Shown one piece after another: positions 45,223-52,320 of a stretch of DNA of 64,000 bases (positions are counted from its first letter, which is position 1; each line of letters opens with the position of its first letter). Both the position numbers and the translations under genes were made by a program. This stretch comes from JAHBVH01 sp034432375. Its GTDB lineage: Bacteria; Chloroflexota; Anaerolineae; Caldilineales; Caldilineaceae. The notes below the pieces were generated by a model. It was not told the origin of the DNA and did no database searches. It was given only the letters and a program-made list of their open reading frames with translations. The stretch is taken from assembly GCA_034432375.1 (NCBI GenBank), contig DAOUCA010000043.1:1-64000 (forward strand), in the 5' to 3' direction.

Positions 45223-47943
45223 TTAGATATCCAGCCGACGCACCCCAATGGCCGTCAGATAAAAAACAGTTGCCGCAGCCACCAGCCAAGGCCATAGTGG
45301 ATCACCGCGCTGTTCTGGTGGTTGACGCTGGAAGAATGGCGGCACTGCGTCCGGCTTGGCGGGATCAAACTCAATCCCACCACCGGCAGCGGCAATCGCA
45401 TTCAGTAAAGCATCGTTGCGCCCATAGCTATACCGTTCTGCCGTGGTGGAGGCCGCCGTGGCACCGCCTGGTGGAATGAGCAATGGAATCCGCTGTGGCC
45501 GGGTTAGTTGGTCCGGCCCGATCTCGGTCACCACCAGGGTGGCTTCTTGCGCAACGGGTAGACGTGGCAGAGCAATGGTGCCGTGAAATGTGGCCGGGAT
45601 ATCGGGATCGGGGCGCAGTGCCACGTTGATGACTGTCCCACCGGCGACCGTTGTGGTCACGCCGGGCGCTGCCCCAATTACCGGCTCGGCGATGATCACC
45701 GCAGCATTGAGACGGTCGACATCGGGTAGCCCGTCCGCTTGGGCGCGTAACGCGATGGTCAAATCCAATGTGTTGCCGCCGTCAACCAGATCAAAGGTGT
45801 ACCGATCGCGTACCTGATAGGCGGCCAGTCGCTCGATCCACGCGGTGACCGCTGCGCGCCCTTCTGCGGCCTCCAGCCAGGGGTCGGGAATCGCCGTGGT
45901 AACGACACCCACATAGCCCGCCCCATAGGCACGATAAGCTAACACCGGGTCAGTCAATTTGGGGCGGACCGCAATCAGGTCGGCATTCTCACGCAGATAG
46001 GTGATGGCGTTGCCGGTAAGGGGCAGGGCCGGTACGGGCAGACGGTCGCTGATATGCATGAGGCGATTGAGCGGCAGGGGGGTGTAATCGCCCGGCTCAA
46101 AAAATTTATCGCGCGGCTCCGGTTTGAAGTAGGGAATTTCAATTCCCGCCGGGTCAAATTCTGCCGTCACCGGAAAGGGATCGGCCAAATCGTTTAATGG
46201 CGAAGTGGCAGGGACGGATGTTTGGCCGATGGCAAAGGCTGTGGCGCGGCAGTCAGGATGGGTATTGACAGCATCAAATTCAACAATTTCACCGTCGGAA
46301 ATAAAGATCAAGCCACAATCGAGTTGACGATCACGTTCAAGCAGGGCCATTGCGGCATTGGCATCACTGCCGCCACCGGCTTGGATTGTGTCGATTGCCG
46401 CAATTGCGCGCGCTTTGTTGCCATCCGTCATCAAGGAATCACGGATGAGATAGGTGGCACCGCCCCCGAAGAGCAACAGATCGAGCCGATCTTGGGGGCG
46501 CAGAAATGTATTGACAATATAGCGCGCAATCTCCTGTGACTTGGCCAAATTAAGGCCGGCCATTGAGCCGGAAACATCCATGATAAAGGCTACCTGTCGT
46601 GGCGGCGGCTCTGGCGTAAAGGGCCGCGGATCCACCGACACCGGTAGCGCCGGATCGACTGGTGTGTCGGCATAGCTCATCAGGATCGTCGCGTCCTCTT
46701 CGGTCGCGCCGGCGTGATCGCCATTGAACACCATGAGCCCCAGCCCTGTATCTGCAACTTGGGTAACTACGTGGCGCAGGGTCTCTGTGCTGAATTCATC
46801 GGCGGCGACACTGCTGATCACAAGCGCATCGAAGTCGGTGAGATCGGTCGCCACGGTGAGTTCGGCGGGGGTCAGAACGGTGATCTGGGCGCGATTGGTG
46901 GCGATCGCGCCGGTCCACCGATTGTCACCGCCGACGGCGAGCAGCTTCAAGGGACGATTGACATGGGTGAAGAAGCGCTGCCTGTCGCCAACCAACCCAT
47001 CCGCTTGTTGCAGGACAAGATCAAGGAATTGCAACCCGACGCCGGCAAAGCGTAAGCGCTGGCGCAGGCGACCATCGCGTTCGGGTTCTAGGCTTACCGG
47101 TGCCGTAACCCCGAGTGCCTCGCCAAAGCGGATGAGCGACGCCGGTAAACCATGATTGCGGGTAATCGAGAGACGGGCCTGAATCGGCACCGGCTGCCGA
47201 TTGAGCAGCCGCCCACGCAAAAATGTGTCAACTTCCGCCTCTACCTGGGTCGGCAAATTGGCGGCAACGGCAAAGATCGGCTCGCCACCAGTGATCGGCA
47301 GGATATGGATCGGGATCCCTTGTTGCGCCAGATTCTCGGCGGCGGTTAGGCCATCACCAGTGGTTTGATTGCCGTCGCTGATCAGCAAGACAGCACCCCG
47401 CCCGCCGGCGCTTTGAATTCGGCCTCCCGCTTGCAGCAATGCCGCGGCGAGATCGGTGCTCTGTGTCGGCGCAAAGGCATTGGGCTGCAAACGCAGAAAC
47501 GCATCGGGCAACTCGCGCAGCGGTAGATTGCCTTCGGCCATGACGGCGCTGCTGCCAAAGGTAACAAGGTCGGCGTTACTCTTCTCCTGGATCGTGGCCG
47601 GCGTCTGGTTGACACCGGCGGCTACGATGGGCGCTGCCATCGCCTGGATTTGTGGCCAGCCGCCGGCGGCGCGTTGTACACTTTCAGAAACATCGACCAA
47701 CACGGCGAGGTGCAGCGCATCGGGATCCGGCCGGTTTACATAGAGGGGATTGAAGGCTGCCGTGGCGAAGCAAAGGGCCGCGGCCAACGATGTTGCGAGC
47801 ACGGCACTGCGGGTGATGACGCGCTGCCCCAGCACTTGCCAGCGATCCAGGAATCCGCGGCCCAACAAGAGGAGCGCCGCAACGAGCGCAAGCCCGACAA
47901 CGATGGTGGACCACGGTTCGTGGGGTTCAAAGGTTAACGCCAT
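45223..47943 (-). CDS. Membrane protein with two vWA domains and a GATase-like middle domain
   Basis: A 906-residue protein. Two N-terminal membrane segments (about 14-28 and 45-63) are followed by a first vWA domain whose MIDAS reads DVSES (84-88). A middle segment (about 330-420, LLAVGGDNRW...FDALVISSV) resembles a glutamine-amidotransferase-like fold common in this family. A second vWA domain has a textbook MIDAS DVSGS (456-460) with the later GGGSDANAA and FISDGE strands. A final membrane segment ends the chain (YLTAIGVRRLDI). Both vWA domains should lie outside the cytoplasm. The start overlaps the preceding stop by 10 bp. vWA proteins with MoxR and DUF58 partners assemble or activate envelope complexes. 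Confidence 0.85.
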   Translation of the reverse strand: MALTFEPHEPWSTIVVGLALVAALLLLGRGFLDRWQVLGQRVITRSAVLATSLAAALCFATAAFNPLYVNRPDPDALHLAVLVDVSESVQRAAGGWPQIQAMAAPIVAAGVNQTPATIQEKSNADLVTFGSSAVMAEGNLPLRELPDAFLRLQPNAFAPTQSTDLAAALLQAGGRIQSAGGRGAVLLISDGNQTTGDGLTAAENLAQQGIPIHILPITGGEPIFAVAANLPTQVEAEVDTFLRGRLLNRQPVPIQARLSITRNHGLPASLIRFGEALGVTAPVSLEPERDGRLRQRLRFAGVGLQFLDLVLQQADGLVGDRQRFFTHVNRPLKLLAVGGDNRWTGAIATNRAQITVLTPAELTVATDLTDFDALVISSVAADEFSTETLRHVVTQVADTGLGLMVFNGDHAGATEEDATILMSYADTPVDPALPVSVDPRPFTPEPPPRQVAFIMDVSGSMAGLNLAKSQEIARYIVNTFLRPQDRLDLLLFGGGATYLIRDSLMTDGNKARAIAAIDTIQAGGGSDANAAMALLERDRQLDCGLIFISDGEIVEFDAVNTHPDCRATAFAIGQTSVPATSPLNDLADPFPVTAEFDPAGIEIPYFKPEPRDKFFEPGDYTPLPLNRLMHISDRLPVPALPLTGNAITYLRENADLIAVRPKLTDPVLAYRAYGAGYVGVVTTAIPDPWLEAAEGRAAVTAWIERLAAYQVRDRYTFDLVDGGNTLDLTIALRAQADGLPDVDRLNAAVIIAEPVIGAAPGVTTTVAGGTVINVALRPDPDIPATFHGTIALPRLPVAQEATLVVTEIGPDQLTRPQRIPLLIPPGGATAASTTAERYSYGRNDALLNAIAAAGGGIEFDPAKPDAVPPFFQRQPPEQRGDPLWPWLVAAATVFYLTAIGVRRLDI

Positions 47944-49685
47944 CGCCGGCCTCCATAGAGCGCCAGTGTGCGCTCAACCGCAAAGATCGACATCGCCAGC
48001 GCCAGCAGATAGGGCCACAACGGCCAGGTGCGCTGCCCCACGCGGCGCGGTTGTAGTGCGCTGATCTCACCATAGCTGCTAGGAAGGCGCGCTGTATCCC
48101 CCTCACCGGCGTGCAGGGCGATGCGCGAACCAGCTGGCTCCGGTAGCGCCGGCGTGGTCAACGTGTAGAGGGGCGGCAGGGGACGCTCTTGCAACAGCCA
48201 ACGCACACCGTTAAAGAAGGCTGTTTTGGAAAATGCATCAACCGTCTCCTCGATCTGCGTCGGTAGCCCAGGGACGAGGACTGCCGGCGGATTGCGGCGT
48301 TGTGCCAGCCAGACCAGCCCATCAGCGCCACGCAGCACAGGAATAAAGTCGGCCGGTAAGACCGTTCCTTGGATCGCCAACTGTTCGGCCACATCCAGAT
48401 TGAGATCGGCCAGCAGCGTGCCGGCATCGTAAAAGTCGAGTATTTCTTGCGACCGATCCCCGGTATAGCCGTTGCCGACAACCAAGGTTGGCGTTGTCGA
48501 AGCGAACGCTGCATTGCCCGGTGCGTTGCTCGCGACGACGCGCAACTGCGGGCTTTGGGCATCTTGAATCCAACCCAGTTGTTCATGCAGCGCTGTCTCT
48601 GGAAGCTGCCAATTGACATGGATCGCCGCGCCTTCGTTGATCTCCAAGATCGCGTGATCGTCCAATGTGTAGGCACCGCCGGGAATCAGTTGCAACTGAT
48701 ATTGTCCTGGGCCAGGCGGAAGCCAAGTGGTGCGCCACGTGCCATCACCCCGCCACTGGATTGGCTCATCGGCGATGCGGGTGCCGGTTGGGCCGGTGAT
48801 AATCATCTGTGCATTGATTGGCGGTCTGTTGTAATACTGCGCCGTTACCTCTACGCCATGCACGAGTCCACTCAACGGGTCACGCATGGCCCGGATGGTG
48901 TTAAAGCCGCTATTGTCGACCGGCTCACTCACATCGCGCCAGATCATGTCGACCGGTGCTGGCTCGCCGATCCAATCCGGGGCCGGCAGGTCGGTGATGA
49001 CCACCAAATGGGTGACGGCGCAGGCGGCAGCAGTTGGGTCAACAGCACCCTGCACAGCGAGCGGCTGCCCTGTTGCTGTGATGCTGATCGCTACGCTTGG
49101 GGTAACGATTTGTTGCGCCAGCAGCGTGCGAATCAACGCCAGATCGCTCCCCAATGCGCGAGGCGTGATGGTCGCGAGTGCGGCCTGCGCGGCCTCTACC
49201 GCGGCCGCGCCGGAGAGATCCGGCAGTTGTCGATCACGACGGGCGAGATCAAAGGTTGAAATATTGATACAGAGATCGACCGGTGGCGTGGCTTCTGTGG
49301 CCGCAATTTGTGCTTGAGCCAGCACCGCGTTGGCCGCTTGTTGCGCCAGTACCATACGATTGCTGCCGGCTTGCGCGGTGCTCATGCTGGCCGAGCTATC
49401 GATGAGCAGCCACAGGCCGATACTCTGCGCATGCCCGGCCCCGGCCAGCGGATGAAAGATCGACAAAAGCGCGGCCAGCAAGAGCAAGAGCACCAGCAAC
49501 TGCAAATAAAAGGGTCGCGCCAACAGCGGATTGCTCAATCGTAGTTGGCGGTTGGTTTGGCGCGCAGGCGGCAGATTCACAAAGAAACGGGCGGCTGAGA
49601 GTTGGCGCCGTTCCAGCCGGGGGCGCGCCATATAGAGCGCCACCAAAACGCCAGTCAACCCGCCAAGAATCCAGATTGTTGTCAT
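47934..49685 (-). CDS. BatA/BatB-like vWA membrane protein
   Basis: A 583-residue protein with the aerotolerance-type N-terminus: a membrane segment at 4-20, a basic loop (RPRLERRQLSAARFF), a second segment at 60-76, then a vWA domain with MIDAS DSSAS at 96-100 and a later LVVITDLP strand. Beta-rich extracytoplasmic domains follow, and a last membrane segment near 555-575 ends in Arg-rich residues. Same layout as Bat family proteins encoded after MoxR and DUF58 genes. ATGA overlap with the DUF58 gene upstream and 10-bp overlap with the tandem-vWA gene downstream. Confidence 0.85.
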   Translation of the reverse strand: MTTIWILGGLTGVLVALYMARPRLERRQLSAARFFVNLPPARQTNRQLRLSNPLLARPFYLQLLVLLLLLAALLSIFHPLAGAGHAQSIGLWLLIDSSASMSTAQAGSNRMVLAQQAANAVLAQAQIAATEATPPVDLCINISTFDLARRDRQLPDLSGAAAVEAAQAALATITPRALGSDLALIRTLLAQQIVTPSVAISITATGQPLAVQGAVDPTAAACAVTHLVVITDLPAPDWIGEPAPVDMIWRDVSEPVDNSGFNTIRAMRDPLSGLVHGVEVTAQYYNRPPINAQMIITGPTGTRIADEPIQWRGDGTWRTTWLPPGPGQYQLQLIPGGAYTLDDHAILEINEGAAIHVNWQLPETALHEQLGWIQDAQSPQLRVVASNAPGNAAFASTTPTLVVGNGYTGDRSQEILDFYDAGTLLADLNLDVAEQLAIQGTVLPADFIPVLRGADGLVWLAQRRNPPAVLVPGLPTQIEETVDAFSKTAFFNGVRWLLQERPLPPLYTLTTPALPEPAGSRIALHAGEGDTARLPSSYGEISALQPRRVGQRTWPLWPYLLALAMSIFAVERTLALYGGRRWR

Positions 49686-50638
49686 GCTGATTTACGTTCA
49701 AACAAACTTTGGAGCGCACGATCCTCTAAAAAGTGCGCCTGGAAAAAAGCGGCGTGGTCGATTGGCGTTGTTGGCCAGTTCCACCGACTGTCCACACGGT
49801 TGCGGTGTAGCCGGTCGAGAAACCGTTGCTTATGTTGGCGAATTGTGGTGGCCACGGTCTCCAATTCCGCCTCGCCGATCTCATAGTGCGGGCGTTCGAC
49901 CGCAAGCCCCGGTCCCTCGATCAAACGGGGGCCAAGACCGACCAATGCCCGCTCATGCTCCCAACTATCTAACTCCACCAGGAGCACCTGGCGAAACCCA
50001 TTTTGCGCTTGGACGATCCGTTCTGCCAACTGTTCAGCCTGTGGTGCCGTAAAGTAGAGATCGGTCACGATGAGCCAGATGGCGGTTGGGGGCAAAAACG
50101 GGCGCAAGCTATTGAGGTTGAGCGCTTCTGCCTCCAGCCCTGTTTCGCTCTTTGCCGGCGGCTGACAGCGCGCCAGTCCGCTGCGAATTTGCGTCAAGCC
50201 GGCTGAACCACGCAACACGACCGGCGGTTGCGACGACGCCGCAAAAAGTTGGTGGAGAATCACGCGGTCACCGGAACGCAGCGCAACCCAGGCAATGGCC
50301 TCGGCCAGCCAATTGGCAATTTGCAACTTTGGCAGCGCCGGCGGCAACTGCATCGTGGCCCGCGTGTCGAGGGAAATGACGAGCGAATATTGTTCCTCCG
50401 CCACAAATTTGCGGACCAGCAGCTCATACTCACCACCATAGCGGCTCGACGCCCGCCAATCGACGTGGCGAATATCATCACCGGGAATATAGGTCGTAAA
50501 CTCACGAAACTCCAGGCTTTGTCCTTGCCTGCGGGTAAGATGGCCACCGCTCAGGCCCGATCGGAACTGCCGCTGTGCGCGCAGTTGATAGCGTCTGAGC
50601 ATGGCCTCGGTGAGTGGTGAAACGGGCAGTGCGCTCAT
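49682..50638 (-). CDS. DUF58 (vWA-like) protein
   Basis: A 318-residue protein with the DUF58 signature FREFTTYIPGDDIRHVDWRA (44-63), followed by RYGGEYELLVRKF and a vWA-like strand SLVISLDTRATM. It has no membrane segment. DUF58 proteins accompany MoxR ATPases and Bat-type vWA proteins and are thought to relay ATPase activity to the membrane partners. ATGA overlaps at both ends, with the MoxR gene before it and the BatA-like gene after it, prove close translational coupling in the canonical MoxR-DUF58-vWA order. Confidence 0.9.
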   Translation of the reverse strand: MSALPVSPLTEAMLRRYQLRAQRQFRSGLSGGHLTRRQGQSLEFREFTTYIPGDDIRHVDWRASSRYGGEYELLVRKFVAEEQYSLVISLDTRATMQLPPALPKLQIANWLAEAIAWVALRSGDRVILHQLFAASSQPPVVLRGSAGLTQIRSGLARCQPPAKSETGLEAEALNLNSLRPFLPPTAIWLIVTDLYFTAPQAEQLAERIVQAQNGFRQVLLVELDSWEHERALVGLGPRLIEGPGLAVERPHYEIGEAELETVATTIRQHKQRFLDRLHRNRVDSRWNWPTTPIDHAAFFQAHFLEDRALQSLFERKSA

Positions 50639-51807
50639 GCCCCACCATACTTTTTGGCAATGACAGTCTGCAATGTTTTTTCAAAGGCATTTTGGTAACC
50701 GGCGGCTTTGGGCGCGGCCAAAATACAAAAATCGGCGATCAACTGATCGAGGAGCGCCGACTCGTTGATTTTGTCCGTGTTGTTCTTGCGACCATAGGTT
50801 TCGACCCAATGAAAGTGTAACTTGATGCGGTGGCGAAGCGCCGGCAGCACCACACGGGCGAGATCGCTGCCATCCGCCGTCTCATGGACCGCGTCGGAAA
50901 AAAAGAAGGACCAGGCCTTGGTGCCCAACATAAGGGCCGTTGCTGCGCGTGGCCCCAATCCATAGACGAAGAGCGGCTCGACCAGCTGTTCCAGTTTGCG
51001 CTTCTGTTCGCGATCCAGCGTGTTGAGGCTATCGAGTTCGGCAAACTGTTGGTTGGAGGCGAGCAGGATCGTGAGGATGTGTGCCTCAACGGCCGGCAAC
51101 GGTCTGCGTTGTTGAATCGCAAGGCCGTACTCTTGATATCGTTCCGGCGCGTTGTCACGAATGGCGATTTTGGTACTGTCGCTCACCACCTTGCCGAGTG
51201 AGCTTTGTCCATTTTCGCTTGCCAGCAGACCCGCTGTCTTGCCCATGATTTCGCGCAATGTTTTCCCCTGAGGGGTCGGCATCAGCAACTTGAACATGAA
51301 GCGATCCGATTGCGCTTCGGGCAGTGTGTAGGTCCCTTCGTGGTCAATCGGATTTTGGGTGGCCAGCACCATAAAGGGCTTTGGCAACTTACGGCTCTCG
51401 CCTAGGACGGTTACCTGTTTTTCGGCCATCGCTTCTAGCATAGCTGACTGCGTCTTGGGCGTTGCCCGGTTAATTTCATCCGCAAGCAGTAACGAGGTAT
51501 TGATCGGTCCCGGCACAAATTCAAGCGTCATCACACCGTCACGCGGGATCGGCATGTAGGTGCCGGTGATATCTGCCGGCATCAAATCCGGGGTGAATTG
51601 GATGCGACCTTTGGCAAAGCCCAATGTATCACCAAGCGCCCGCACCAATGCTGTCTTGCCCAAGCCTGGATTGCCTTCAAGCAGAACGTGACCATTGGTG
51701 TAGAGCGCCACGAGACAGAGGCGAATCACCTCGTCGAGATCCTTCATTTCTTCTTGAACAACCGTGAGTGCTATGCCGGCAAATTCTTTGGGATTCATTG
51801 CTTTCAT
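50635..51807 (-). CDS. MoxR-family AAA+ ATPase
   Basis: A 390-residue ATPase. Walker A GNPGLGKT at 45-52, Walker B LLLADEIN at 106-112, sensor-1 ATQNP at 149-153 and the SDRF arginine-finger region at 167-170. This is the classical MoxR type (about 320-330 residues) with a roughly 60-residue longer C-terminal part. It probably forms a hexamer and remodels the DUF58/vWA partners encoded directly downstream. The start ATG 51807 overlaps the preceding stop (ATGA); a second Met three residues on is an alternative. Distinct in sequence from the RavA-like ATPase at 43032-44054. Confidence 0.92.
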   Translation of the reverse strand: MKAMNPKEFAGIALTVVQEEMKDLDEVIRLCLVALYTNGHVLLEGNPGLGKTALVRALGDTLGFAKGRIQFTPDLMPADITGTYMPIPRDGVMTLEFVPGPINTSLLLADEINRATPKTQSAMLEAMAEKQVTVLGESRKLPKPFMVLATQNPIDHEGTYTLPEAQSDRFMFKLLMPTPQGKTLREIMGKTAGLLASENGQSSLGKVVSDSTKIAIRDNAPERYQEYGLAIQQRRPLPAVEAHILTILLASNQQFAELDSLNTLDREQKRKLEQLVEPLFVYGLGPRAATALMLGTKAWSFFFSDAVHETADGSDLARVVLPALRHRIKLHFHWVETYGRKNNTDKINESALLDQLIADFCILAAPKAAGYQNAFEKTLQTVIAKKYGGA

Positions 51808-52262
51808 TTATCCCGCTCTCCAAAACTAAACAACGCCCCAATTCCCCCCACAACGCCACCAATAAACGTTCCCCAGAATCCTATTTCCCACTTATGGTTC
51901 AGCACGAACCCTTGCGTGGCCGCTTCGTTCACACCATCTTGAAGGTTCTTACGAAAGAGCAACCAGACACCCAGTACAATCACTGCCCCAATCAGCGCGC
52001 CGACGGAAGCCGAGTTGCTTTTGGCATTCCACAATCCCAACCCGGTTAATAACAGAATGACACCGCCAACCAAACTCAGGTACAACATCGGATTTCCTTC
52101 CTGCGTTTGCCCATTGACTGTGAGCCCTGTCGCAATATCCATAGCAGAAGCCTCGTTGATCACCGGCAGATTGCCACAAGAAATTGTAATCCAGGGCAAA
52201 AAGAAGCAAATTAGAACTACAAGGCCCATCGGGCTAATCAGCTTTGACATGAATGTACTCAT
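51804..52262 (-). CDS. Small membrane protein (152 residues), unrecognised
   Basis: Three to four membrane segments: about 9-28 (PMGLVVLICFFLPWITISCG), 60-78, 86-103 and 128-146. The first loop (about 30-58) is polar and probably outside. No known domain, although the opening resembles small bacterial proteins that have a Pro-Trp after the first helix. AAAGGAG lies seven bases before ATG 52262. Second gene of the cluster, and overlaps the MoxR start by 4 nt, so its level would be tied to the ATPase. Confidence 0.78.
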   Translation of the reverse strand: MSTFMSKLISPMGLVVLICFFLPWITISCGNLPVINEASAMDIATGLTVNGQTQEGNPMLYLSLVGGVILLLTGLGLWNAKSNSASVGALIGAVIVLGVWLLFRKNLQDGVNEAATQGFVLNHKWEIGFWGTFIGGVVGGIGALFSFGERDK

Positions 52263-52320
52263 AGGATCTCCTTTTGTTTATTACGCACTCGTCTGTTTTG
52301 CTGCAAAGGTCTAGTGCTGA

